Shown piece after piece: positions 22,083-30,425 of a stretch of DNA of 36,877 bases; the first letter of the stretch is position 1; each line of letters opens with the position of its first letter. This stretch comes from SFDP01 sp051891855. GTDB lineage: Bacteria > Bacillota > Clostridia > Lachnospirales > Lachnospiraceae. The notes below the pieces were generated by a model. The model was given only the letters and a program-made list of their open reading frames with translations, was not told the origin of the DNA and did not search any database. The translations under genes and the position numbers were made by a program. The stretch lies in the NCBI GenBank assembly GCA_051891855.1, contig JBJFFP010000052.1, forward strand, positions 1 through 36,877, given 5' to 3'.

Positions 22083-24989
22083 TTAAACAACTGATTTTAT
22101 TTTTGTATTTCCTTTCATGATGACCTCTCCCGGCTTTGATGTCATTACCTTGTAGCAAAGAGTATCTTTGGGGAAATCATCTTCAAATGGAACCTTATTA
22201 TTTCCGACACAGAGCAGCCCCTTGCCCGGCTCCCCGCTCTGAATATATCCCATTTCTTCTTCCGATAAATCAAGGTGTGCTGCTAAAATTCTGGCATCAT
22301 CACCGGCCTGATTCAGTAGCATAATAAAGTTTGTGGTGTCCAGGATATTCTGGATTTCCTGGCTGCGAAATAAGTCCTTGACATTTTGTGTAATTCCCGT
22401 AGGAATTCCATACCATTTTCTGAATCTTTTCCATATATCAATACTGTAAGCTGCCGTATTCGGATACCTGAGGAAAATATGAAATTCGTCCATGTAAACC
22501 CTGGTATAGATTCCTCTGGTACGATTGAGCTTAACTCTATCCCATATCGTTTCCTGAATAATCAGCATGGAAATATCTCTTTGATTAGGATCAATATCCT
22601 TTAAGTCAAAGCAGACAAGCCTGGAATTGATGTCAACATTCGATCGGTTATTAAAATAACCTAATGATCCGGAAACGTATCTGGATAGTGCAATAGACAG
22701 GTTTAGGCCAATTTCCTTCATTTCATCCGGCATATTTCTCAACTCATTATATAAGTCTTCAAATACCGGCATATTTTCTGCTGTTGGATTGGCAGCATAG
22801 CGTAGATATACCTTTTTACAGGCATGATCAATCACTCCTATTTTGTCTTTATCCAAGCTTCCATTTTTCCCCAGCATCTGTTCACACAAGGAGACAATAA
22901 AGCTCATTTTTTCGGAAATCGGTTCATACTCCTTATCATCTTCATTACTGGCAAAGAGATTGATTTCCATAGGGTTAATGTGTTCTCTGGAATTTAAAGC
23001 AATTTTTATGACTTGCCCTCCCAAAAGCTTAACCAGCCATCGATATTCTCCCTCAGGATCAATAATCATGATATGATCATCTGTTTTAAGAAAAACATCG
23101 AATATTTCTCGCTTAATCGCAAATGTTTTTCCAAATCCCGGTTGTCCCAGAACAAGCGAATTACCGTTGACCAGTTTCTTTTTATCAACCATAATCACGT
23201 TATTTGACAAGGAGTTCATTCCATAATACTGGCCATTACTGTTGTAAAGTTCTTTTGTCGTAAACGGAATAAATATTGCCATATCCGTTGTAGTAAAGGT
23301 TCTCTTTACCTCTACTGTATTGATTCCCAGCGGAAGTGAGCTCATATAGCCCTGCTCCTGCCGATTATCCAAACGAACCAGCTTACACTGATATCCGGTA
23401 ATGATATTGTTTAATTCAAAAATATTATCCTCCAGCTCCTTTCTTGTGGCTGCCGTCTGAATAACCAATATGGTTGCATTAATCAAATTTTCATCTTTAC
23501 TTTGTACATCCTGATAAAGCTTATCTCCCGCCCTCTGATAGGCTAAAAGCTCCGGTGGCAAAAGATCCATATCATACCCGCCTTGCACAGCACCCTTTTG
23601 CTGATTGATAATCATCTTCTGTATATCAGAAACATTATCCTTTGCCAGATCGATTGCCTTATTACGAGGCAAAGCTTTGCCATGGATAGAAATCCATACA
23701 TTACTGTTAATGTTCAGAATATCCCAGATAATCCGATCATCCATATCATTGGCAAAGATCTGAATATAGCTTGCAGCACCAATCCGATCTCCTGATTTAA
23801 AGTATTTTGTAGCGTTAAATCCCGGAGCCGGTTTAAAGGAAAAGCTGCTGGGTGCAATAAAATCTTTACTGGACAATCCGGTCTTAACAGACAGATCAAA
23901 ATTCCATAGAAGCTTATCCTTTGTTCCCGGATGAAACATCCGATGCAGCAGCTCCAGCCTTTCATATCCCTTTAACACCTTGCACTTGCTACCTAATTTT
24001 TTAAAATATTTTTCTAATTGCTTGGTAATTTTACTCAGCTGACGTTTAGCCGTTTTATAGTCAATTGCTTCAATGCCATAGGTTAGATAACGTACTTTTT
24101 GTAAATTGTTCGTTCCTTTGCTAAACTGCTGAATCTGCATTTCTGAATATTCTTTACTGACAGCCTTTATCGGCTTACTATCGCCTTCTTTTATGGGAAT
24201 CAGGAAATCCTTAGCATATTCTTCTTTGTTCATCTCCATATTTCCGTAGTTAAGCTGAAAGGTTACTTTTTCATCAAAAAAATTAATTAAGGAACACCAT
24301 CGCTCAAACAATATATCCTTTGGATCATTATCCAATAGCTGATAGGTAATATCTTCAAAGCTTATTGTTTGGGTGAAATACCCCGGTGCCGACTCAAATA
24401 TACCATCCTCATAGGGAATCTCATAGGGAATGGTTTCCTGAGCACTTGCAGGAATTTCACCATGAAGCTTCGCCTTTTTCACAGCCTTCTCCAATTCCTT
24501 TTTTATCTGTCGATCCACAGGCCCCTTCATGGGGATCATGATTTTTTTCTTCCCTACTTTTATCTCACTATGCTCCCCGGAGGCTTTGATTCGTTTAATT
24601 TCCTCCCGGGACTTACCTTTATACACGATTTTTTCAACCTCCTCTCTGAACCGTTCTTCTTTTAGCTGTAAGTCATACAAATTTTGTGTTTCATAAGGTC
24701 TATCTGTATTTCTGATAAAATATGTTTCATAGAAAAACCAAATATGCTTTTCTATATACATTCCGTCCTTTTTATAAAGAAGGATAAAAGCAATGGGAAG
24801 AGCAAAAAGCCCCATTCCCATTCCTGATAAAAATATATCCAAACCAAACCTTATCTTTAGTAAAAAGAAAACCGAGAGTCCTACAAGCCCGGCACTGCCA
24901 AAGGCGATTAGCTGTCTCTTGGTCAAGCCAATCCCGGAAATCGGCTTTTTTACTTCCGAAAAGTCTTTCGTCATCGTAACATATGCCAA
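22083..24989 (-). CDS. virB4: PrgI-VirB4 fusion: conjugation ATPase
   Basis: The main energising ATPase of the type IV secretion channel, 968 aa. Residues 1-110 are a PrgI-like membrane domain: SEVKKPISGIGLTKRQLIAF, two membrane helices (about 30-72), KKDGMYIEKH, then RPYETQNLY. In Tn1549/CTn elements PrgI and VirB4 are usually separate genes; here they form one frame. A linker leads to the VirB4 part at about residue 180 (SAQETIPYEIPYEDGIFES). Walker A is GQPGFGKT at about 613-620, followed by IMIIDPEGEYRWLV; the Walker B-like VYMDEFHIFLRY is near 835. The start is TTG (24987-24989), set by a perfect AAGGAGGTGA five nt upstream. Its RBS overlaps the stop of the VirB6-like gene. Confidence 0.9.
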   Translation of the reverse strand: MAYVTMTKDFSEVKKPISGIGLTKRQLIAFGSAGLVGLSVFFLLKIRFGLDIFLSGMGMGLFALPIAFILLYKKDGMYIEKHIWFFYETYFIRNTDRPYETQNLYDLQLKEERFREEVEKIVYKGKSREEIKRIKASGEHSEIKVGKKKIMIPMKGPVDRQIKKELEKAVKKAKLHGEIPASAQETIPYEIPYEDGIFESAPGYFTQTISFEDITYQLLDNDPKDILFERWCSLINFFDEKVTFQLNYGNMEMNKEEYAKDFLIPIKEGDSKPIKAVSKEYSEMQIQQFSKGTNNLQKVRYLTYGIEAIDYKTAKRQLSKITKQLEKYFKKLGSKCKVLKGYERLELLHRMFHPGTKDKLLWNFDLSVKTGLSSKDFIAPSSFSFKPAPGFNATKYFKSGDRIGAASYIQIFANDMDDRIIWDILNINSNVWISIHGKALPRNKAIDLAKDNVSDIQKMIINQQKGAVQGGYDMDLLPPELLAYQRAGDKLYQDVQSKDENLINATILVIQTAATRKELEDNIFELNNIITGYQCKLVRLDNRQEQGYMSSLPLGINTVEVKRTFTTTDMAIFIPFTTKELYNSNGQYYGMNSLSNNVIMVDKKKLVNGNSLVLGQPGFGKTFAIKREIFDVFLKTDDHIMIIDPEGEYRWLVKLLGGQVIKIALNSREHINPMEINLFASNEDDKEYEPISEKMSFIVSLCEQMLGKNGSLDKDKIGVIDHACKKVYLRYAANPTAENMPVFEDLYNELRNMPDEMKEIGLNLSIALSRYVSGSLGYFNNRSNVDINSRLVCFDLKDIDPNQRDISMLIIQETIWDRVKLNRTRGIYTRVYMDEFHIFLRYPNTAAYSIDIWKRFRKWYGIPTGITQNVKDLFRSQEIQNILDTTNFIMLLNQAGDDARILAAHLDLSEEEMGYIQSGEPGKGLLCVGNNKVPFEDDFPKDTLCYKVMTSKPGEVIMKGNTKIKSVV

Positions 24990-25003
24990 TTTTTCACCTC
25001 CTT

Positions 25004-25903
25004 TTAATGAGCATTGAATATGCTGGAAGAAATATTTCCAGATTTAGATAATAGAATAATTAATGCAGCTCCTGCTCCGCACATCATCGTCATCATCTCC
25101 ATAAAGTCGCTACTGGAGATACTATTAACAATCCCTCCGTAAATGGAAATAATCAGCAACATAAAAAATCCCTGGAAGCCTAAGGCCATTATCTTCCTTG
25201 TATAATTCATCCCCATCTGTCCCCAGTCCTTATTGAAAAATGTAGCAAAAGGAATGGAAGCCGGTACGGCAAAGATAAGCATTTCCAGAAACCAAACCAT
25301 TACCTGCAGATAAATAATCACTGCACAGGCATAACAAATCGCTAAGCTGATACACAATATCAATAGAACACCCAAAAGCTTAATGATCATTCCGATTTCA
25401 TAGACTTCTTGCGATGCCGGAATAATGTCATTTAGGGTTCTGTCAGCCCCAAAGTTTGCCGATGAAGAAATTCCCGCGAGCCTGGCAATGGCAAAATTAC
25501 CGATAGAATAGATTCCCAGTACAATTTCAAAGGATTTGGTACAAACCCAAAGACAGATGGCAAACTTCATCAGGGTAAGAAGCATCTGATCAGGACGTAT
25601 ATGCTGCATCTGATTACTGTCCTGGCACATCCTGACCATCTCCCATGCAAAGATGAAAATAATGATACAGCCGGCAATGGGTATACAAACATTTTCAGCA
25701 ACCGTGCGGACCAGGGAAAATGCACCCCCATTCCAGCTTTCAATACTTTGTCCGAGATTTCCCGCTGCTTCGCTGATACGATAGTTAAGCGTATTAAAAA
25801 TATTATTATAAATATTTTCACAGGATCCATATAAGCCTTCGTATAGGCCCTTTAATATCTTCTGCCCTAAGTTATAGGCAAACTCACTAACTCCATCGAA
25901 CAT
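25004..25903 (-). CDS. VirB6/TrbL-like membrane channel protein
   Basis: A 299-aa polytopic inner membrane protein of the type IV secretion channel, equivalent to the CD1112-type protein of Tn1549/CTn elements. An amphipathic N-terminus (YNLGQKILKGLYEGL, SIESWNGGAF) leads into about six hydrophobic segments: IPIAGCIIIFIFAWEMV, LTLMKFAICLWVC, LLGVLLILCISLAICYACAV, MLIFAVPASIPFATFF, ALGFQGFFMLLIISIY, and a C-terminal one around MMCGAGAALIILLSKSG. The order Maff2 - VirB6 - VirB4 is the standard one. It starts at ATG 25901-25903, 18 bp after the Maff2 stop, and its stop lies in the RBS of the virB4 gene. Confidence 0.85.
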   Translation of the reverse strand: MFDGVSEFAYNLGQKILKGLYEGLYGSCENIYNNIFNTLNYRISEAAGNLGQSIESWNGGAFSLVRTVAENVCIPIAGCIIIFIFAWEMVRMCQDSNQMQHIRPDQMLLTLMKFAICLWVCTKSFEIVLGIYSIGNFAIARLAGISSSANFGADRTLNDIIPASQEVYEIGMIIKLLGVLLILCISLAICYACAVIIYLQVMVWFLEMLIFAVPASIPFATFFNKDWGQMGMNYTRKIMALGFQGFFMLLIISIYGGIVNSISSSDFMEMMTMMCGAGAALIILLSKSGNISSSIFNAH

Positions 25904-25921
25904 GTAACTTATCCTCTCTCA

Positions 25922-26140
25922 TTAAGCGTTGAAAAAATTCATGATTTGCGGTACTAATAGTGTTCCCACCAGAATGATTCCACCTCCTCCTACAATTTTA
26001 CTCATCCCTTCATCCTGGGCTCCGGAGTTTTGCTGAGATTTACCCTCCGATAGCTTAATTATGCCGGAAATAGCAATACCACCTCCAAACAAAGAAACAA
26101 TAATTGAAGCATAGTCGATAATCAGTTGTAAAAATTCCAT
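25922..26140 (-). CDS. Maff2-family small membrane protein (pilin-like)
   Basis: A 72-aa protein with two hydrophobic segments: LIIDYASIIVSLFGGGIAIS and VGGGGIILVGTLLVPQI, separated by a short polar loop (EGKSQQNSGAQDEGMSK). This is the Maff2 pattern, a small protein always located between VirD4 and VirB6 in Tn1549/CTn elements and thought to be the VirB2/TrbC counterpart. AGGAGG precedes the ATG. It is the first gene after a 71-bp gap that follows virD4. Confidence 0.88.
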   Translation of the reverse strand: MEFLQLIIDYASIIVSLFGGGIAISGIIKLSEGKSQQNSGAQDEGMSKIVGGGGIILVGTLLVPQIMNFFNA

Positions 26141-26211
26141 TTTTTAATCCTCCTAAAATAAAAATACCTCCCATAATCGGAAGGTTCACTCTAGTTACAT
26201 TACATAATTCC

Positions 26212-28014
26212 TTATTTAGTTTTTACTACCCTATACAGGTCTTTTGATTTAAAATGTATTATCAAATCCTCCTTTTCCTTAAGTTTTTTTCTATATTTTT
26301 GAAAATCAAAAATATTCCTTTCATCTGCATCCCCAGTGTATTTGAAATTGGGATGCTTAGTCGCATCATATTTATCACTGAAGAATGGGGGTAACCCGGA
26401 AATTCTTACGATGCACTTATCTCTTTCCATTACATTTAATTCATACATCGTCTTCAACTTTCGACCAGTTTTCTGATAGTTAATACCGGTACTATCCTGA
26501 TTGCTATATGTCTTCGATTGATTCCAAAGATCAATTGTTTCATCTCCCAGCATTTCTTCCAATTCCTTTATGGTCGACTTTTCCTGGCCTCCCAAAAATA
26601 CAGAAGAATCACAGTTACCAATAATCGTTTCTGCATCATCTTTATAATTTGATTTAAGCTGGCTCTGCGTCTGCAGAAGAAGAATGCAGGACATCAAACG
26701 GCTTCTAATTGTAGCAATGAGAATATGGAACTTTGGTATCTTACCAATATTGGCAAATTCATCTAAAATGAACTGAACCGGAGTTTTTAGCTTGCCCCCC
26801 ATCTCTTTATCTGCCTTATAACAGAGGACATTAAACATCTGAGTAAACATAATGGCCGGAATGAAATTAAAAGTATCATCCGTATCGGAGATAATGGTAT
26901 ACAATATTGTCTTTTGTCCCTCATCTCCATAAGTATCAATTTCCAACTCATCATAACTCATCAATTCTGCCACTTCTTCTATATCAAAAACAGAAAAATA
27001 TGAACCTATAGTAATTAAAATAGATTTTGCAGTCTTCCCAGCCGCTTTCTTATATTTTTTACGCTGTTTAACTGCAAAATGTCGTGGATTTTTCTTTTCT
27101 AATTCTTCAAATAACATATCCACAGCATTTTTAAAATCTTCATCATCCTCTCTTATCTCTTCAGCTTCGAGAATTTCAAGCATAGTATTTATATTTTGCT
27201 CTTCCGGAGGTGCTTCATACCATAAGTATCCAATAATACACTGCATCCATAAAAGGGCCGCACTGTCCCAAAAAGGATCTCCTCCCCCTCCTCCTTCTGC
27301 TGGTTTAAGATTCATAAATAATGCATTTGCTAAAGTTAATATATCCTTTGGCCTTTTAATATATTTAAATGGGTTATAGTGCATGGAATTTTCAAAATCA
27401 ATAGTATCCAATACCTTTATTCTATATCCCGCCCTTTCAAAGAGCTTACCGGTTTCCGGAAGAAGCGTCCCTTTCGGATCCGTTAATACATAGCTGGAGT
27501 GCAGCTGATACAGATTAGGCTTTACAATACCAAAGGTTTTTCCTGAACCGCTACCTCCACAAACCATAACATGCTTGTTTCGATTATGTTTAAATATTTT
27601 CATTTTAGGATTCATGGTAAGCTGCTCCGTTTTCGATAAAATAATATTATAAAACGGATTCTGGTCTATAAAGGGCTTTATATCCTCCGCATTTCCCCAC
27701 CGTGCCGATCCATATTCTTCTCCAACTCTTGTATTCTTCTGATTTCTTTTAGTATTCCACTTCCAATAGTAAATAATAAAATAGCCCGTTGGTATTCCAA
27801 TGAGCAAATCAGAAAACGATAGATTGGGGACTGATTGATAAACATAGTTTAAATTTCTCAGCATTATAATTAAGTTACCACCGCATAAGCGATACAGCTC
27901 AACAATGCGTATACTAATGGTTATTGCCAGAATGTAAGGCAAAAGATACCGCAGTTTTTCAGGAGGTGATTTGGTTTTAAAATCCTCTATCTCTTTTTTC
28001 AGTTTTCCAATCAT
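26212..28014 (-). CDS. virD4: VirD4-type coupling protein
   Basis: Links the relaxosome to the secretion channel. 600 aa, with two N-terminal membrane segments (about 25-42 and 68-85). Walker A is GGSGSGKTFGIVKPN (about 151-165). STYVLTDPKGT-type sequence follows (SSYVLTDPKGTLLPETGK). Walker B is FILDEFANIGKIPKF (about 412-426), and then RSRLMSCILLLQTQSQLKS. These are the complete TraG/TraD signatures. It starts with ATG overlapping the stop of the upstream 130-aa gene (ATGA), so the two are translationally coupled; GGGAG lies five nt before. It is followed by Maff2, the normal order. Confidence 0.95.
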   Translation of the reverse strand: MIGKLKKEIEDFKTKSPPEKLRYLLPYILAITISIRIVELYRLCGGNLIIMLRNLNYVYQSVPNLSFSDLLIGIPTGYFIIYYWKWNTKRNQKNTRVGEEYGSARWGNAEDIKPFIDQNPFYNIILSKTEQLTMNPKMKIFKHNRNKHVMVCGGSGSGKTFGIVKPNLYQLHSSYVLTDPKGTLLPETGKLFERAGYRIKVLDTIDFENSMHYNPFKYIKRPKDILTLANALFMNLKPAEGGGGGDPFWDSAALLWMQCIIGYLWYEAPPEEQNINTMLEILEAEEIREDDEDFKNAVDMLFEELEKKNPRHFAVKQRKKYKKAAGKTAKSILITIGSYFSVFDIEEVAELMSYDELEIDTYGDEGQKTILYTIISDTDDTFNFIPAIMFTQMFNVLCYKADKEMGGKLKTPVQFILDEFANIGKIPKFHILIATIRSRLMSCILLLQTQSQLKSNYKDDAETIIGNCDSSVFLGGQEKSTIKELEEMLGDETIDLWNQSKTYSNQDSTGINYQKTGRKLKTMYELNVMERDKCIVRISGLPPFFSDKYDATKHPNFKYTGDADERNIFDFQKYRKKLKEKEDLIIHFKSKDLYRVVKTK

Positions 28015-28403
28015 CTATGCTCCCTTTCCTCCTTTTGTAAAATACTATTTTTCTTCTCATCCTTCTCCATCTGAGACTTATAATAGCTTATTTGTGCCTT
28101 AATACTTGTCTTGGTCTCCTGCTTTACCTGCGTCCAATTGACTGGAAGATTTGTCCATGAACGCGGAGTAGCAAAAGGCCTTCGCATCATATCATCCAAA
28201 GTATGTGGTAAATCTGATTCTGCGATTATCGTTTTTGTGCCGGCAAGCATTATATCCCCATATAAATTCATTGTTAGGGTAAAACTTTTCCCAGTCTCAT
28301 CTGTTATTTTTATTTTATCATCATCCAAGAGCTCTTTTTTCACACTGCCTGATACGAAATTTTTATCAATAAAATTGCTTATCCATCTCTGGCTATTAGT
28401 CAT
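28011..28403 (-). CDS. Unknown 130-aa protein coupled to virD4
   Basis: A soluble protein with an N-terminal WISNFIDKNFVSGSVKKEL helix and a beta-rich middle, IKITDETGKSFTLTMNLYGD. A conserved-looking segment PHTLDDMMRRPFATPRSW follows, then a basic helical tail. Its last codons overlap the virD4 start by 4 nt, and it follows the PcfB-like gene. The RBS is modest (AAGGAAG about 11 nt upstream). I do not recognise the family. The position between PcfB and VirD4 and the translational coupling suggest that it belongs to the relaxosome or coupling-protein complex. Confidence 0.7.
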   Translation of the reverse strand: MTNSQRWISNFIDKNFVSGSVKKELLDDDKIKITDETGKSFTLTMNLYGDIMLAGTKTIIAESDLPHTLDDMMRRPFATPRSWTNLPVNWTQVKQETKTSIKAQISYYKSQMEKDEKKNSILQKEEREHR

Positions 28404-28429
28404 TTTCTTATTCTTCCTTTCCGTGTTAC

Positions 28430-29122
28430 TTATCTCTGAAGGTCAGAATGACGCATATTTTTTTCTAAAGTATCTCTGTCTGCCTCCCGATCTGCAACCC
28501 TATCTCGAAAAAAGGCGAGCTTGGCTCGCACACTCTCCCTCTTTTCATCTGATTTTGATTTATCAGCACGATTAAAAAACCCTCTCCTTTTTTCTTTACT
28601 CTGACTACGTTCGGATTTTTCTGATTGTCTTTGAGCCTCTACATAGTCTTTATAGGCTTCTCTCATCACCTGCAGAATTATCTCTGCCGATTTCCCATTG
28701 TAAAATATCATGTAGCTGGGATTTTCAGGATCCCTCTCATCCCGCATTGCCGAGTATTTCACCCCGAACTTTTTACACTGTGCATTGAAATATTTCATGA
28801 CATCAGCTGTAATGTTTTCCTCAATTTTTGAAACCTTTCCGGATTGCTGCAGCTTGACCATATCAATATTTTGGTTGGAAAATTCGATATTCCCGGTCTT
28901 ATAATATGCCAAGTCTCGTACAGCCTTCATTACATTTTGGGTGGTAAATTCTGTCCCCTTGTCCAGAATAAGGCATATCCCTTTGATGGTTTTTCCTCCT
29001 ATTTCTGAACCAATCTGTATAGCTCCTTTTAGTGTATCTTTGGCTATTTTAGCTCCTTTTGAAGCCATTTCCGGAGCTGCATCAAACATTTTATTACTAA
29101 TTTCATCTGTCAAACTCGCCAT
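28430..29122 (-). CDS. PcfB/DUF3801 family protein
   Basis: A 230-aa protein of the PcfB/DUF3801 family, which in Enterococcus pCF10 works with the coupling protein. The N-terminal half is small-residue rich and basic (MASKGAKIAKDTLKGAIQIG). The recognisable core is IEENITADVMKYFNAQCKKF, GVKYSAMRDERDPENPSYMI and FYNGKSAEIILQVMREAYKD. The tail is highly charged and disordered. I start at the ATG 29120-29122 with AAAGGAG six nt before it; ten in-frame codons upstream run through the RBS and palindrome. The 16-bp palindrome (29138-29153) lies 2 nt upstream of the RBS. It begins the PcfB - unknown - VirD4 series. Confidence 0.85.
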   Translation of the reverse strand: MASLTDEISNKMFDAAPEMASKGAKIAKDTLKGAIQIGSEIGGKTIKGICLILDKGTEFTTQNVMKAVRDLAYYKTGNIEFSNQNIDMVKLQQSGKVSKIEENITADVMKYFNAQCKKFGVKYSAMRDERDPENPSYMIFYNGKSAEIILQVMREAYKDYVEAQRQSEKSERSQSKEKRRGFFNRADKSKSDEKRESVRAKLAFFRDRVADREADRDTLEKNMRHSDLQR

Positions 29123-29137
29123 TAGATTCTCCTTTCC

Positions 29138-29153
29138 TATGCGACGTCGCATA
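29138..29153. promoter_or_regulatory. 16-bp palindrome TATGCGACGTCGCATA, copy 4 (upstream of pcfB-like gene)
   Basis: Exact copy 2 nt upstream of the SD AAAGGAG (29129-29135) of the PcfB-like gene, the first gene of the channel/coupling block. Confidence 0.85.
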
Positions 29154-29176
29154 AATCTCTTTTAGAAACTTTATTC

Positions 29177-29374
29177 TTAACATGATCTTGCCTCCTCATC
29201 CTCAATAAGTACAAGCCTCTTAGTATTCAACTTTGTACCATCACTAAAAATAATATTTTCACTGTTTGCCAACCGTTCATATCCATATACCTCATGGAAT
29301 ATTCCAGGATCATCATCCATCAGACGAAGCCTGGTACCGATTGGATACTTCTCGGAAACGCTAAAAAGATTCAA
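29177..29374 (-). CDS. Small protein (65 aa), unknown, coupled to rep
   Basis: The start is TTG at 29372-29374, inside the end of the rep gene (TTGA overlap), with AAGGAG about ten nt upstream. The product, FSVSEKYPIGTRLRLMDDD to RLVLIEDEEARSC, looks like a small beta-barrel protein: the PIGTRLRLMDDDPG and PSDGTKLNTKRL-like strands are of the kind seen in DUF4314-type proteins of Clostridia elements. I am not sure of the family. Overlap with rep argues for co-regulation with replication. Confidence 0.6.
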   Translation of the reverse strand: MNLFSVSEKYPIGTRLRLMDDDPGIFHEVYGYERLANSENIIFSDGTKLNTKRLVLIEDEEARSC

Positions 29375-30399
29375 TTCTTCAACAACTCCTTTTCGATCTG
29401 CTCAAAATCATACTCGTTTTGCTGAAACTGATTAAAAGAATTATTGGGACGTCCTCTATTCCTATGCAGCGTACTTGATATTTGTTTTCCGGCAAGAATA
29501 TTTTCCACACACTTTTTAATGTAAGCCGATTTGTTGAGAATGTCTGACGAATAATATTCAATATTCTCACATATCTTTCTAAATAGCTCTGCTGTCATCC
29601 TCTCCCTAAGCTGGGGATTTTTTCGGATTTCCTCCAATACACTTTCAACAAGTTCCGGTGAACAGTCCTCTATAACATATTCATACTCCAAAGATGTTTT
29701 AAGTAATTTTTCATCATCATCAATCTTCTCTTCCGGAGGTGGAAGTTTTTCTACCGAAGAAGATGATGATATATTCTCTTGTATATTCTCTGTAGTATTC
29801 TTTGTATTACGTGTCCCTAAATTTTGTGACCCCTCCCCCGAAATAATGTGACCCCTATCCCTAAATTTTGTGACCCCTGTCCCTAAATTTTGTGGGAGGG
29901 GGGTATCTTTATTTGATTTTGCTTCATTTTCTTCCGGATTTTTGATTTCACGTTCTGTTTCTTCAGCGGACGGAAATGTTATTTCATATAGCTTATCCGG
30001 ATGTAAGTCCAGGTAAAGGACATTATTAAATACAGAACCTCCTACATTAATTGTTCTAAAAACTCGGGAAAGAACCCCCAAATTTTCTAAACGGATTATC
30101 GCATCGGTAACACTGCGTTTCGATTCTCCAAATTGATCAGCAATCTGCTGATAGCTTCTCTGTAGGAGATCTCCGGAAAACTTTTTCTTAAAGCCCATGA
30201 ATTGTCCTGTTCCGGAATCCCTTATCTCTGTTGGCCGATACCAATATACAATGTCAGCCAAAATAGAAATAGCCAGAAGATGTGGTTTACCATTATCCCT
30301 GACTATCTGCTTATACCATATTTGAGGTATTATATTTCCTGTTAGTTGCATTGATGCCATGGCATCTACAGTAATATTACCCGTTGAATACTCTAACAT
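29371..30399 (-). CDS. Replication initiator (RepA-N-like with DUF6017 C-terminus)
   Basis: A 342-aa initiator that should start replication of the excised circle. The N-terminal winged-helix part has QIWYKQIVRDNGKPHLLAI, ADIVYWYRP and QRSYQQIADQFGESKRSVTD. A flexible middle (about residues 165-215) follows and encodes four 22-bp iterons. The C-terminal domain (SPELVESVLEEIRKN to LNKSAYIKKCVENILAG) resembles DUF6017. ATG at 30397-30399 is nine nt from AAGGAG; GTG two codons earlier is possible. The gene follows the helicase gene by 20-26 bp. Confidence 0.88.
   Translation of the reverse strand: MLEYSTGNITVDAMASMQLTGNIIPQIWYKQIVRDNGKPHLLAISILADIVYWYRPTEIRDSGTGQFMGFKKKFSGDLLQRSYQQIADQFGESKRSVTDAIIRLENLGVLSRVFRTINVGGSVFNNVLYLDLHPDKLYEITFPSAEETEREIKNPEENEAKSNKDTPLPQNLGTGVTKFRDRGHIISGEGSQNLGTRNTKNTTENIQENISSSSSVEKLPPPEEKIDDDEKLLKTSLEYEYVIEDCSPELVESVLEEIRKNPQLRERMTAELFRKICENIEYYSSDILNKSAYIKKCVENILAGKQISSTLHRNRGRPNNSFNQFQQNEYDFEQIEKELLKN
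29814..29894. repeat. Four iterons, 22-bp period, inside rep (candidate oriV)
   Basis: TCCCTAAATTTTGTGACCCCT occurs at 29814-29834 and 29858-29878. A truncated copy, TCCCTAAATTTTGTG, is at 29880-29894 and a diverged copy (CCCCGAAATAATGTGACCCC) at 29835-29856. Starts are spaced 22 bp apart, two helical turns, so all sites face the same side of the DNA. Iterons within an initiator's own gene are the known origin layout of RepA_N plasmids. Confidence 0.8.
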
Positions 30400-30425
30400 A
30401 AACACTCTCTCCTTATGTATTTTAT

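Noticed and set aside
28111..28575. 154-aa + strand ORF
   Set aside because: Antisense to two real genes, crosses their boundary, no RBS, no recognisable domain.
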